The notes under the pieces: generated by a model
Database searches by the model: none
Seen by the model: the letters and a program-made list of their open reading frames with translations, nothing else
What the model was told of the DNA's origin: nothing
Program-made: the position numbers and the translations under genes
Source of the DNA: Burkholderiales bacterium
Lineage (GTDB): Bacteria > Pseudomonadota > Gammaproteobacteria > Burkholderiales > Burkholderiaceae_C
NCBI GenBank assembly: GCA_947372225.1
Contig: CANBSV010000002.1
Span: 1 to 64,000 of the forward strand
DNA: 64,000 bases
Reading direction: 5' to 3'
Shown here: positions 1-8,400 of the stretch, in pieces
Layout of the letters: each line of letters begins with the position of its first letter
How positions within the stretch are numbered: position 1 is the first letter of the stretch

Positions 1-351
1 CGTGAGCATTTCCTTGGCGGCCTTGTTGGTGAAGGTCACGGCCAGCACGCCACCCGGCGCGAGCTGCCCGGTCTGGATCAGCCAGGCGATGCGGGTGGTG
101 AGCACGCGGGTCTTGCCCGAGCCGGCACCGGCCAGGATCAGCGAAGGCCTCGGCGGCAGCGTGACCGCGGCGAGCTGCTCAGGGTTGAGGCCGCGCAGCA
201 GGCCTTCAGCGGTGGGCAGTGCGGAGCGCTCATCGGCCGCGACCTCGCCCGTGGCGTCGAACGGCGAGGCGCTGGGGCCATCTTCTTCAAACAGGGGGAT
301 CGAGGGGTCGTCGTGCGGGGCGACGCCGGGGTGCTCTGAGGGGCTGGGCAT
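1..351 (-). CDS. uvrD: UvrD/Rep-family DNA helicase, N-terminal part (cut by window edge)
   Basis: This is the first 117 residues of a superfamily 1A helicase; the rest lies outside the window. After an acidic, low-complexity leader of about 50 residues comes the Q-motif region (LNPEQLAAV). Then come the Walker A loop GAGSGKT at residues 75-81 and motif Ia (TFTNKAAKEM, about residues 107-116), the order seen in UvrD, Rep and PcrA. Members of the family unwind DNA in a 3'-5' direction during nucleotide excision and mismatch repair. The ATG at 351 is the first in this frame and lies 90 nt from the divergent valS start, so both promoters must fit in that gap. UvrD is more likely than Rep because this arrangement next to valS is familiar in Burkholderiales, but the missing C-terminus prevents a firm choice. 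Confidence 0.88.
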   Translation of the reverse strand, partial: MPSPSEHPGVAPHDDPSIPLFEEDGPSASPFDATGEVAADERSALPTAEGLLRGLNPEQLAAVTLPPRPSLILAGAGSGKTRVLTTRIAWLIQTGQLAPGGVLAVTFTNKAAKEMLT

Positions 352-375
352 CGGGGCATTCTAGGAGCCGCCTCC

Positions 376-381
376 TACAAT
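376..381 (+). promoter_or_regulatory. Candidate -10 element (TACAAT) for valS
   Basis: TACAAT followed by C sits 60 nt before the valS start in the uvrD/valS divergent gap. The same TACAATC string occurs ahead of trpS, the acyl desaturase and rpsP in this window. No convincing -35 box is visible at 16-18 nt, so this is a candidate only. Confidence 0.35.
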
Positions 382-441
382 CTGCCCTCCGTTTTCGTGC
401 TCTCAGGCGACCGTTTTCGCGGCGCTCTACCCGGTGTCCCC

Positions 442-3291
442 ATGACCGAACTGGCCAAGTCTTTCGAACCCGCCGACATCGAAGCCCACTGGGGCCCGCT
501 GTGGGAAAAAAGCGGTGTCTACGAACCCACGCTCGACGCGGCCAAGCCGTCGTTCTCGATCCAGCTTCCGCCGCCCAACGTGACCGGCACGCTGCACATG
601 GGCCATGCGTTCAACCAGACGATCATGGACAGCCTCACGCGCTACCACCGCATGCGAGGGTTCAACACGTTGTGGGTGCCGGGCACCGACCACGCTGGCA
701 TCGCCACGCAGATCGTGGTGGAGCGTCAGCTGCAAGAGCAAGGCCAAAGCCGTCACGACCTGGGGCGCAAGAACTTCGTCGCCCGCGTGTGGGACTGGAA
801 GCAGCAATCGGGCTCGACCATCACGCAACAGATGCGCCGCATGGGCGACAGCGTGAGCTGGCCGCACGAGTACTTCACGATGGACGACAAGCTGTCGAAG
901 GTGGTCACCGACACCTTCGTGCAGTTGCACGAGCAAGGCCTGATCTACCGCGGCAAGCGGCTGGTCAACTGGGACCCGGTGCTCAAGAGCGCGGTGTCCG
1001 ACCTCGAGGTCGAGAGCGAGGAAGAAGACGGCTCGCTGTGGCACATCCGGTATCCCCTGGCCGACGGTTCCGGCGATCTGGTGGTGGCCACCACACGGCC
1101 CGAGACCATGCTCGGCGACGTGGCGGTGATGGTGCACCCCGAAGACGAGCGCTACAGCGCGCTGATCGGCAAGCAGGTCACGCTGCCGCTGTGCGGTCGC
1201 ACGATTCCGGTCATCGCCGACGACTACGTCGATCGCGCCTTCGGTACCGGCGTGGTCAAGGTGACGCCCGCGCACGACGTGAACGACCACGCGGTCGGCC
1301 AGCGCCACGGTCTGTCCATCATCGGCGTGCTCACGCTCGATGCGGCGATCAACGACAACGCGCCCGAGGTCTATCGCGGGCTCGACCGCTTCGTCGCTCG
1401 CAAGCGCATCGTGGCCGACCTCGATGCGCAAGGCTTCCTGGTCGAGGTGAAAAAGCACAAGCTGATGGTGCCGCGCTGCGCACGCACCGGCCAGATCATC
1501 GAGCCCATGCTCACCGATCAGTGGTTCGTGGCCATGACCAAGGCCGGCCCCGACGGCAAGAGCATCGCGCAAAAGGCCATCGACGCGGTCGACAGCGGCG
1601 CGGTCAAATTCGTGCCCGAGCAGTGGGTCAACACCTACGACCAGTGGATGAAGAACATCACCGACTGGTGCATCTCGCGCCAGTTGTGGTGGGGCCACCA
1701 GATCCCGGCCTGGTACGGCACCGATGGCGAGTTGTTCGTCGCGCGCAGCGAAGACGAAGCGCGCGCCAAGGCCAACGCCGCCGGCTACACGGGCGCGTTG
1801 ACACGCGACGAAGACGTGCTCGACACCTGGTACTCGTCGGCGATGGTGCCCTTCTCGTCGCTGGGCTGGCCCGAGCAGACCAAGGAAATGGACCTGTTCC
1901 TGCCCTCGAGCGTGCTGGTCACCGGCTACGACATCATCTTTTTCTGGGTCGCCCGGATGATCATGATGACCACGCACTTCACCGGGCGTGTGCCGTTCCA
2001 CCACGTCTACATCCACGGCCTGGTGCGCGACGCGCAGGGCAAGAAGATGAGCAAGTCCGAGGGCAACGTGCTCGACCCGGTGGACTTGATCGACGGCATT
2101 GCGCTGGCGCCGCTGCTCGACAAGCGCACCGTGGGCCTGCGCAAGCCCGAGACCGCACCGCGTGTGCGCAAGGACACCGAAAAGGAATTCCCCGAGGGCA
2201 TTCCGGCGTTCGGCGCCGACGCGCTGCGCTTCACCTTTGCGTCGCTGGCCAGCCTGGGACGCAGCATCAACTTCGACAGCAAGCGCTGCGAGGGCTACCG
2301 CAACTTCTGCAACAAGCTGTGGAACGCCACGCGCTTCGTGCTGATGAACTGCGAGGGTCAGGACTGCGGACTCGACCCCCACACGAAATCGCAATGCGGC
2401 GTGGGCGACGGCACCACGCCGCCGTACCTGAGCTTCTCGCAGGCCGACCGCTGGATCACCAGCGAGCTGCAGCGTGTCGAAGCGACCGTGGCACAAGGCT
2501 TTGCCGACTACCGGCTCGACAACGTGGCCGGCGCCATCTACTCGTTCGTGTGGGACGAGTACTGCGACTGGTACCTCGAGATCGCCAAGGTCCAGGTGCA
2601 AACCGGCGATGCGAGCGCGCAGCGCGGCACCCGCCGCACGTTGATCCGGGTGCTCGAGACCGTGCTGCGGCTGCTGCACCCGATCACGCCGTTCATCACC
2701 GCCGAGCTGTGGGAGCGCGTGGCGGTGGTGGCGCACCGCAAGGTCGCGGGGTCGAACGACAGCCTCGTCACCGCGCCTTACCCCGAGGCGCAGCTCGACC
2801 GCATCGACGCCAACGCCGACGCCTGGGTCGCGCAGCTCAAGGGCATGGTGGGCGCATGTCGCCGCCTGCGCAGCGAAATGAGCCTGTCGCCCGACAAGCG
2901 CGTGCCGCTGATGGCGCTGGGTGATGCGGCCTTTGTGCAAGCCGCAGCCCCGCTGCTCAAGGCGCTGGCCAAGGTCTCCGACGTGCAGGTGCACACCGAC
3001 GAGGCGGCCTACGCGCAGGCCACGCTGAACTCGCCGGTGGTCGAATTCGGCGGCACGCGGCTTGCGCTGCACGTCGAGATTGACGTGGCAGCCGAGACCG
3101 AACGGCTGACCAAGGAGATCGGCCGGCTCGACGGCGAAATCACCAAAGCCAGCGCCAAACTGGCCAACGAAGGCTTCGTCGCACGCGCGCCGGCCGCCGT
3201 GGTGGCTCAAGAACGCCAGCGGATTGCCGAATTCACCGCCACACGCGACCGCCTTCAAGCGCAAGTGTTGCGGTTGGCTTCCACGACGTAA
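442..3291 (+). CDS. valS: Valine--tRNA ligase
   Basis: Class Ia aminoacyl-tRNA synthetase of 949 residues that charges tRNA-Val in the cytoplasm. The ATP-binding HIGH signature appears as HMGH inside PPPNVTGTLHMGH near residue 50, and KMSKS lies in GKKMSKSEGN. Between them is the CP1 editing domain (TTRPETMLGD), which removes mischarged threonine. The C-terminus ends in the ValS-type tRNA-binding coiled coil (TERLTKEIGRLDGEI). Two inserts after KMSKS (around LAPLLDKRTVGLRKPE and CEGQDCGLDPHTKSQ) match what I know of betaproteobacterial ValS. I chose the ATG at 442, giving MTELAKSFEP, over an in-frame codon 15 codons upstream because family proteins begin here. Very long open frames on the other strands are GC-driven shadows. 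Confidence 0.97.
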   Translation: MTELAKSFEPADIEAHWGPLWEKSGVYEPTLDAAKPSFSIQLPPPNVTGTLHMGHAFNQTIMDSLTRYHRMRGFNTLWVPGTDHAGIATQIVVERQLQEQGQSRHDLGRKNFVARVWDWKQQSGSTITQQMRRMGDSVSWPHEYFTMDDKLSKVVTDTFVQLHEQGLIYRGKRLVNWDPVLKSAVSDLEVESEEEDGSLWHIRYPLADGSGDLVVATTRPETMLGDVAVMVHPEDERYSALIGKQVTLPLCGRTIPVIADDYVDRAFGTGVVKVTPAHDVNDHAVGQRHGLSIIGVLTLDAAINDNAPEVYRGLDRFVARKRIVADLDAQGFLVEVKKHKLMVPRCARTGQIIEPMLTDQWFVAMTKAGPDGKSIAQKAIDAVDSGAVKFVPEQWVNTYDQWMKNITDWCISRQLWWGHQIPAWYGTDGELFVARSEDEARAKANAAGYTGALTRDEDVLDTWYSSAMVPFSSLGWPEQTKEMDLFLPSSVLVTGYDIIFFWVARMIMMTTHFTGRVPFHHVYIHGLVRDAQGKKMSKSEGNVLDPVDLIDGIALAPLLDKRTVGLRKPETAPRVRKDTEKEFPEGIPAFGADALRFTFASLASLGRSINFDSKRCEGYRNFCNKLWNATRFVLMNCEGQDCGLDPHTKSQCGVGDGTTPPYLSFSQADRWITSELQRVEATVAQGFADYRLDNVAGAIYSFVWDEYCDWYLEIAKVQVQTGDASAQRGTRRTLIRVLETVLRLLHPITPFITAELWERVAVVAHRKVAGSNDSLVTAPYPEAQLDRIDANADAWVAQLKGMVGACRRLRSEMSLSPDKRVPLMALGDAAFVQAAAPLLKALAKVSDVQVHTDEAAYAQATLNSPVVEFGGTRLALHVEIDVAAETERLTKEIGRLDGEITKASAKLANEGFVARAPAAVVAQERQRIAEFTATRDRLQAQVLRLASTT

Positions 3292-3305
3292 AGCTCTCGT
3301 CAATG

Positions 3306-3329
3306 CTGCCTGTCCGCAATGACAGGCAG
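3306..3329 (+). terminator. Candidate terminator hairpin after valS
   Basis: A perfect 9-bp inverted repeat (CTGCCTGTC / GACAGGCAG) with a 6-nt loop starts 15 nt after the valS stop. The following sequence (gctttgcttgt) is only moderately T-rich, so it is a weak intrinsic terminator or an mRNA-protecting hairpin. Confidence 0.45.
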
Positions 3330-3412
3330 GCTTTGCTTGTCGGCAATATGGCTGTCAAACCCGCGTGTGAGAATGATTCGAACACTAGGACCACTCCGTG
3401 ATTGCACCGCAA

Positions 3413-4279
3413 ATGAAGATCAACAAAGCCGTATTTCCCGTGGCCGGCATGGGCACTCGTTTCCTGCCTGCCACCAAGGCGCAGCCCAAGGAAATGCTGA
3501 CCATCGTCGACAAGCCGCTGATCCAGTACGCAGTGGAAGAAGCCTATGAGGCGGGCATACGCCAGATGATCTTCGTCAACGGCCGCAGCAAGCGTGCCAT
3601 CGAAGACCACTTCGATACCGCCTACGAGCTCGAGGCCGAACTCGAGGCCGCCGGCAAGAACGAACTGCTGGAGCTGGTGCACACGATCAAACCGCACGAC
3701 ATGGAGTGCATCTACATCCGCCAGGCCAAGGCGTTTGGTCTCGGCCACGCGGTGTTGTGTGCACAAAGCGTGGTGGTCAACGAGCCGTTCGCCGTGTTGC
3801 TGGCCGACGACTTGATGGTGGGCTCGCCGCCGGTGCTCAAGCAGATGGTCGACCGTTTCGCGGACTGGCAGGCGTCGATCATCGCCGTGCAGGAAGTGCC
3901 CGCAGAACACACCAGCCGCTACGGCATCGTGGCCGGCACGCCGGTCAACGACCGCATGATGGACATGACGCACATCGTCGAAAAACCCAAGCCCGAGAAC
4001 GCACCGTCACGTCTGGGTGTGGCCGGTCGCTACATCCTGACGCCGGGCGTCTTTCGAGAGATCGCCAACCAGCCGCGCGGCGTGGGTGGCGAGATCCAAC
4101 TCACCGATGGCATTGCGGGACTGATGCGCCGAGAAAAAGTCTTTGCCTTTCGCTACGACGGGCGCCGCTACGACTGCGGCAGCAAGGAAGGCTTCCTGGA
4201 GGCCAACGTCGAACTGGCCCTGGCGCACCCGAAACTGGGCCCGGGCTTTCGCGACTACCTCAAGACACTGACGCTTTGA
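3413..4279 (+). CDS. galU: UTP--glucose-1-phosphate uridylyltransferase
   Basis: A 288-residue nucleotidyltransferase that makes UDP-glucose from UTP and glucose-1-phosphate for lipopolysaccharide, exopolysaccharide and trehalose-type sugars. The N-terminus carries the nucleotide-binding signature KAVFPVAGMGTRFLPATKA, followed by PKEMLTIVDKPLIQYAVEEA. The conserved VEKPKPENAPS and the G-G-EIQLTD stretch of bacterial GalU follow. The ATG at 3413 gives MKINKAVFPVAG, the usual start. An in-frame GTG at 3398 has a better-placed AGGA 7 nt upstream and would add five residues, so the start is not fully certain. The gene is convergent with the TusA-like gene, with only 4 nt between them. Confidence 0.95.
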   Translation: MKINKAVFPVAGMGTRFLPATKAQPKEMLTIVDKPLIQYAVEEAYEAGIRQMIFVNGRSKRAIEDHFDTAYELEAELEAAGKNELLELVHTIKPHDMECIYIRQAKAFGLGHAVLCAQSVVVNEPFAVLLADDLMVGSPPVLKQMVDRFADWQASIIAVQEVPAEHTSRYGIVAGTPVNDRMMDMTHIVEKPKPENAPSRLGVAGRYILTPGVFREIANQPRGVGGEIQLTDGIAGLMRREKVFAFRYDGRRYDCGSKEGFLEANVELALAHPKLGPGFRDYLKTLTL

Positions 4280-4283
4280 GGGG

Positions 4284-4514
4284 TCACCGCCGGCGCAGCA
4301 CGTGCACGAACTCGTTTTGCCACTCGAGTTGCTCGACGAGTTCGTTGCCCGTCTGTTTGGCAAAGGCCTGAAAGTCGCGCACCGAATTCGGATCGGTGGA
4401 CACCACTTGGAGCAACTCGCCGCTGGCCATGTCAGCCAGCGCCTTCTTGGCTTTCAGGATGGGCAGCGGGCAGTGCAAGCCGCGAGTGTCGAGTTCGATG
4501 TGGGCGGGTTTCAT
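4284..4514 (-). CDS. TusA/SirA-family sulfur carrier protein
   Basis: A 76-residue protein with the TusA fold signature. The N-terminal strand HIELDTRGLHCPLPILKAKKAL contains the persulfide-carrying cysteine in a CPxP motif (CPLP). Family members relay sulfur for tRNA thiolation, molybdenum cofactor or oxidative sulfur metabolism. The C-terminal half (LLQVVSTDPNSVRDFQAFAKQTGNEL) keeps the family pattern. The gene lies 66 nt downstream of cysM on the same strand, so the pair forms a small sulfur-handling cluster. The specific acceptor cannot be read from the sequence, so I give no symbol. Confidence 0.88.
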   Translation of the reverse strand: MKPAHIELDTRGLHCPLPILKAKKALADMASGELLQVVSTDPNSVRDFQAFAKQTGNELVEQLEWQNEFVHVLRRR

Positions 4515-4580
4515 GCGGCGCGATCTCCTGGTTGTGAGACCGATTCTAGAAGTGGGTTTCGAGACAGGCAGCGCACGGGA

Positions 4581-5498
4581 TCACACCGGAAACACACCCG
4601 TTGACAGGTAGCGGTCGCCCCGGTCGCACACGATGAAGACGATGGTCGCGTTGTCGACGCTGCGAGCCAGTTGCAGCGCGACCCAACACGCGCCGGCAGC
4701 CGAAATGCCCGCAAAGATGCCCTCTTCCCGGGCCAGCCTTCGGGCCATTTCCTCGGCGTCAACCTGACTCACCTGCACGATCTCGTCGATGTGGGTGGGG
4801 TCGTAGATCTTGGGCAGGTAGGCCTCGGGCCATTTGCGGATGCCAGGGATGCGTGAGCCTTCGCTGGGTTGCGCGCCGATGATCCGCACCGCGGGGTTCA
4901 TTTCCTTCAGGTAACGCGACACGCCGGTGATGGTGCCGGTGGTGCCCATGGCACTCACGAAGTGCGTGACCTGTCCTGCAGTGTCGCGCCAGATCTCGGG
5001 GCCGGTGGTCTCGTAGTGAATGCGCGGGTTGTCGGCATTGGCGAACTGATCGAGCACCAGACCCTTGCCGTCACGTTGCAGCTGATCGGCAAGATCACGT
5101 GCGTGCTCCATGCCGCCTGATCGCGGCGTGAGCATCAACTCGGCGCCGAAGGCGCGCATCGTCTGTGCACGCTCGATGGACAGGTCCTCCGGCATGATCA
5201 GCAGCATGCGGTAACCCCGAATGGCCGCCGCCATGGCCAGCGCGATGCCGGTGTTGCCCGAGGTCGCTTCGATCAGTGTGTCGCCCGGCTTGATCTGACC
5301 GCGCTCTTCGGCGCGCCGGATCATGCTGATGGCCGCGCGGTCCTTCACCGATCCGGCAGGGTTGTTGCCCTCGAGCTTGCCGAGGATCACATTGCCTCGG
5401 CGCTGGCCATCCACCCCCGGCAGTCGGCTCAGCCGCACCAGTGGCGTGTGTCCAATCAGGTCTTCAAGCGAGGAGTAAACGGGTTGCTTCTTGGCCAT
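4581..5498 (-). CDS. cysM: Cysteine synthase B (O-acetylserine sulfhydrylase)
   Basis: A 305-residue PLP enzyme that makes L-cysteine from O-acetylserine and sulfide or thiosulfate. The PLP lysine is K52 in NNPAGSVKDRAA. The phosphate/substrate loop TSGNTG is at about residues 79-84, and the C-terminal glycine-rich GIFAGISAAG is present. The length and the RxRxGxV-type insert fit CysM better than CysK. The reading frame stays open upstream through the tRNA-Leu gene, but the true start is the ATG at 5498 (MAKKQPVYSSLED); the extra 54 codons simply translate tRNA sequence. The tRNA gene ends 84 nt upstream on the same strand, and the TusA-like gene follows. Confidence 0.95.
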   Translation of the reverse strand: MAKKQPVYSSLEDLIGHTPLVRLSRLPGVDGQRRGNVILGKLEGNNPAGSVKDRAAISMIRRAEERGQIKPGDTLIEATSGNTGIALAMAAAIRGYRMLLIMPEDLSIERAQTMRAFGAELMLTPRSGGMEHARDLADQLQRDGKGLVLDQFANADNPRIHYETTGPEIWRDTAGQVTHFVSAMGTTGTITGVSRYLKEMNPAVRIIGAQPSEGSRIPGIRKWPEAYLPKIYDPTHIDEIVQVSQVDAEEMARRLAREEGIFAGISAAGACWVALQLARSVDNATIVFIVCDRGDRYLSTGVFPV

Positions 5499-5581
5499 GC
5501 AAACTCGCAACAGCTGGGCGTGAGGTTTGCGCTTGGCACTGCGGCATTGCACCGCATGGGCAAACACTGGAAAAGATCGGG

Positions 5582-5666
5582 TGGTGCCTCGGGTCGGAAT
5601 CGAACCGACACTCCTTGCGGAACGGGATTTTGAGTCCCGCGCGTCTACCAATTTCACCACCGAGGC
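5582..5666 (-). tRNA. tRNA-Leu, anticodon CAA
   Basis: An 85-nt class II tRNA read on the reverse strand. The 7-bp acceptor stem is GCCTCGG/CCGAGGC. The D-arm GGTGAAATTGGTAGACGC is present. The anticodon stem is CGGGA/TCCCG with loop CTCAAAA, which puts CAA at positions 34-36. It has a long variable arm typical of tRNA-Leu, a T-loop GTTCGATTC and an encoded CCA 3' end. It decodes UUG. The gene is co-directional with cysM and may be co-transcribed with it. Confidence 0.97.
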
Positions 5667-5742
5667 CCGGCGCGAGGGGCGATTATGCCCTCGCTTTGGG
5701 GTTACGCTCGCGGCTCATTTCCGAGAACACAGGATCCCTTGC

Positions 5743-6339
5743 ATGCCCCCGATGCCGCCCATCACCCGCGCCCTGTTGCTGATCAATGTCGCCGCGTTTT
5801 GCATCGGCATCTTCATGGGTCCGTGGTTCACGCGGCTGCTGGGTCTGTGGCCACTGGGGCACGGATTCCTGCCTTGGCAGGTGGGCACCTACGCTTTCCT
5901 GCACGGCAGCCTTGGACACCTGTTTTTCAACATGCTCGGGCTGTGGATGTTCGGCTCCGAGCTGGAGCGTCTATGGGGGCGCCAGCGCTTCATGCAGTTC
6001 TATGCGGCCAGCGTTTTGAGCGCCGCCGGTGCGCAGTTGCTGGTGACATGGCTGCTCGGTTCGATGTACCCGACGGTGGGCGCTTCGGGTGGTCTGTTCG
6101 GGCTGCTGCTGGCGTACGGCATGACCTACCCCAACCGCACCATCGTGCCGCTGATCCCACCGATCCCGATGAAGGCCAAGGTCTTCGTGGCGATCTACGG
6201 CGGGCTCGAGTTGCTGATGGGTGTGACCGGCTCGGCCTCGGGCGTGGCGCACTTCGCGCACCTGGGCGGCATGCTCGGCGGCTTCCTGATGCTGCGCTAC
6301 TGGCGCGGGCAGTCGCCGTTCTCGGGCCGCCGGCGCTGA
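5743..6339 (+). CDS. Rhomboid-family intramembrane serine protease
   Basis: A 198-residue, six-helix membrane protein. The catalytic serine is S115 in the GASG motif (TVGASGGLFGLL) and the histidine is H173 in AHFAHLGG, forming the Ser-His dyad of rhomboids. The HGSLGHLFFNMLGLWMFG stretch supplies the conserved loop-1 and helix-2 residues. These enzymes cut transmembrane substrates within the bilayer. The ATG at 5743 is preceded by AGGA at a suitable distance. Upstream in-frame codons run back into the tRNA region and are not used. It is a stand-alone gene converging on the SDR gene 19 nt downstream. The substrate is unknown. Confidence 0.93.
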   Translation: MPPMPPITRALLLINVAAFCIGIFMGPWFTRLLGLWPLGHGFLPWQVGTYAFLHGSLGHLFFNMLGLWMFGSELERLWGRQRFMQFYAASVLSAAGAQLLVTWLLGSMYPTVGASGGLFGLLLAYGMTYPNRTIVPLIPPIPMKAKVFVAIYGGLELLMGVTGSASGVAHFAHLGGMLGGFLMLRYWRGQSPFSGRRR

Positions 6340-6358
6340 TCGCCCGCACCGCGCCGGC

Positions 6359-7246
6359 TCACAGGCCGTCGCGCACGGTCGGGTAGCGAAGTTTCAGCCG
6401 CAGTTCGCTTTTCAGGCGGCGGTTGTCGAGCCGGCGTGATTCGCTCATGAAACTCATCAGCATCGGCGACAGCCGCTCGGCGGCCTCGCTGCGTGTGATG
6501 CGAGGCGGGTGCGGCAACCCGCACACATCCGCAGCCAGATCAAAGTAGTCGCCCATCTTCAGATCGGTGTCGTCGCTGGCATGCACCACGCGCTGTGGCA
6601 GCGCGCGGGTGAGCGCAGCAACACACGCCCGCGCCAGATCGTCCGCATGGATGTGGTTGGTGTGCACGTCGTCTTCGGCTCGCAGCACGGCGGTGCCACG
6701 CAGCAAACGCTCACGCGGGTGGCCGCCTTCGCGGTCGATCGCGTAGATGCCGGGAATGCGCAGGATCGCCACACGCACGCCATGAGCTCGACCAAACCAT
6801 CGCAGCTGCGCCTCGGCATCGACGCGCCGGCGCGCGCGGTCGGTAGCCGGATTGACGGCGCGGGTCTCGTCGAATCGCTCGCCGCCGCAGTCACCATAAA
6901 CACCGCTGGTGCTGGCGTAGACGATGCGCCGTGCGCGGCCGCGCAGGGCCAGGGAGTTGAGCAGATGTCGGGTGCGCGGGTCGGTGGCGCCTTGCAGCGG
7001 CGGCGGCGCCAGATGCAACACCGCATCGGCCAAACCAGCCAGCCGCGCCAGCGTGGCCGGCTCATCCAGATTGCCCAACAGCGGTACCGCCCCGGCCGCG
7101 CGCAAGGCGGCTGCACGTGCCGGGCTGGACGTGAGCGCGAACAGCCGGTAACGCCCTCGCAGCAAACGCAGCACGCGCATGCCGACATCGCCACAACCGA
7201 CGATCAGCAAGGTGGGGCGTTGAAAGACCGATGGCAGTGTGGACAT
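6359..7246 (-). CDS. NAD(P)-dependent epimerase/dehydratase-family (extended SDR) protein
   Basis: A 295-residue Rossmann protein. The N-terminal dinucleotide-binding motif is LLIVGCGDVGMRVLRLL (GxGxxG). Next comes a YASTSGVYGD segment, which carries the catalytic-region Ser/Tyr context of atypical SDRs. A later HIHADDLARACVAAL helix is typical of the YeeZ-like group. The canonical YxxxK pair is not obvious: the tyrosine of GVYG is not followed by lysine three residues later. Catalysis may therefore be altered or the protein regulatory. The gene is divergent from the flavoreductase gene, sharing an 84-nt gap. The substrate is unknown. Confidence 0.82.
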   Translation of the reverse strand: MSTLPSVFQRPTLLIVGCGDVGMRVLRLLRGRYRLFALTSSPARAAALRAAGAVPLLGNLDEPATLARLAGLADAVLHLAPPPLQGATDPRTRHLLNSLALRGRARRIVYASTSGVYGDCGGERFDETRAVNPATDRARRRVDAEAQLRWFGRAHGVRVAILRIPGIYAIDREGGHPRERLLRGTAVLRAEDDVHTNHIHADDLARACVAALTRALPQRVVHASDDTDLKMGDYFDLAADVCGLPHPPRITRSEAAERLSPMLMSFMSESRRLDNRRLKSELRLKLRYPTVRDGL

Positions 7247-7329
7247 GGGAAAGGCAAAGACCGGGTGACGTGCCGAAACCAGAGGGCGTGCGGGGCAAAA
7301 TCCCTGATCAGTTTACGAGCCCGATCACC

Positions 7330-8373
7330 ATGAGCATGACCGTCACGCTGCAGCCCAGCGGCCGCAGCTTTTCCACCCAGCGCGACGAGCCTGTCCTTGC
7401 CGCTGCACTGCGGGCCGGCGTGGGCCTGCCCTACGGCTGCAAGGACGGCGCTTGCGGATCGTGCAAGTGCCGGCTGATCGAAGGCCGGGTCATCCACGGC
7501 GCGCACCAGCTCAAGGCCCTGAGCGTCGAGGAAGAAGAACAGGGCTACGTGCTGACGTGCTGCGCCGCACCGCAAACCGATCTGGTGCTCGAAGCGCGCA
7601 CCGTGGCCGGCGTGGGCGAGATGCCGGTGCGCCGCATGCCCGCGCGCGTGAGCCGGCTCGAAAAGCCCGCCACCGACGTGGCCATCCTCACCTTGCAGCT
7701 GCCTGCCAGCGACGCCCTGCGTTACCTGGCCGGCCAGTACATCGACATCATGCTGCCCGACGGCTCACGTCGCAGCTACTCGATGGCCAATGCGCCCCAC
7801 ACGCAAGGCGACAAGCCGTGGATCGAACTTCACATCCGACACCTTCCGGGCGGTCTGTTCAGCGACAAGGTCTTCGGCTCCATGAAGGAAAAAGACATCC
7901 TGCGCATCGAAGGTCCGTTCGGCAGCTTCTTCCTGCGCGAAGACTCGCCCAAGCCCATCGTGCTGCTGGCCTCGGGCACCGGCTTTGCTCCCATCAAGGC
8001 GCTGATCGAGCAGTTGCAGACCCAGACTGCCGGCCGGCCGGTGGTGCTGTACTGGGGCTGCCGCGCCCGTGCCGATCTGTACCTGCACGACTGGGCCACG
8101 CAAGCCGCAGCGCAAATGCCGCAGCTCACCTACGTGCCGGTGCTCTCGGACCCGCTGCCCTCAGACAGCTGGACAGGACGCACCGGGCTGGTCCATCAGG
8201 CGGTGATGCAGGATCTGCCCGATCTGAGTGGCCACCAGGTCTACGCCTGCGGCAACCCCTTGATGGTCGAAGCCGCCCAGCGCGACCTGATCGGCCGGTG
8301 CGCACTGCCTGAAAACGAGTTCTTTGCCGATGCGTTCTACACCGCGGCGCAGTCGGGCAACGCCAGCGCCTGA
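7330..8373 (+). CDS. 2Fe-2S/FAD/NAD(P)H reductase, CDP-6-deoxy-3,4-glucoseen reductase-like
   Basis: A 347-residue electron-transfer flavoprotein. Residues 1-95 form a plant-type ferredoxin domain with cluster cysteines C37, C42 and C45 (GCKDGACGSCKC) and a fourth at C77 or C78. An FAD-binding barrel follows (RSYSMANAP), then an NAD(P)H domain (LLASGTGFAPIKALIEQ). Such proteins pass electrons from NAD(P)H to a partner oxygenase or dehydratase. Betaproteobacterial versions are routinely named after the ascarylose enzyme E3 (AscD) although no deoxysugar genes are present, and none are seen here. The physiological partner is not evident. The ATG at 7330 is used; ATG 7336 is an alternative. Confidence 0.88.
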   Translation: MSMTVTLQPSGRSFSTQRDEPVLAAALRAGVGLPYGCKDGACGSCKCRLIEGRVIHGAHQLKALSVEEEEQGYVLTCCAAPQTDLVLEARTVAGVGEMPVRRMPARVSRLEKPATDVAILTLQLPASDALRYLAGQYIDIMLPDGSRRSYSMANAPHTQGDKPWIELHIRHLPGGLFSDKVFGSMKEKDILRIEGPFGSFFLREDSPKPIVLLASGTGFAPIKALIEQLQTQTAGRPVVLYWGCRARADLYLHDWATQAAAQMPQLTYVPVLSDPLPSDSWTGRTGLVHQAVMQDLPDLSGHQVYACGNPLMVEAAQRDLIGRCALPENEFFADAFYTAAQSGNASA

Positions 8374-8400
8374 TCACGCGGGGCCTGCCCGGCCGGTTGA

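Noticed and set aside
427..3303. Open frame of about 958 codons on the reverse strand over valS, and a similar 901-codon frame on the + strand
   Set aside because: High GC makes stop codons rare in alternative frames. Neither has domain motifs; the valS frame has both synthetase signatures.
5499..5660. An N-terminal extension of cysM by 54 codons
   Set aside because: Those codons lie over the tRNA-Leu gene and its spacer. CysM homologues start at the ATG at 5498.
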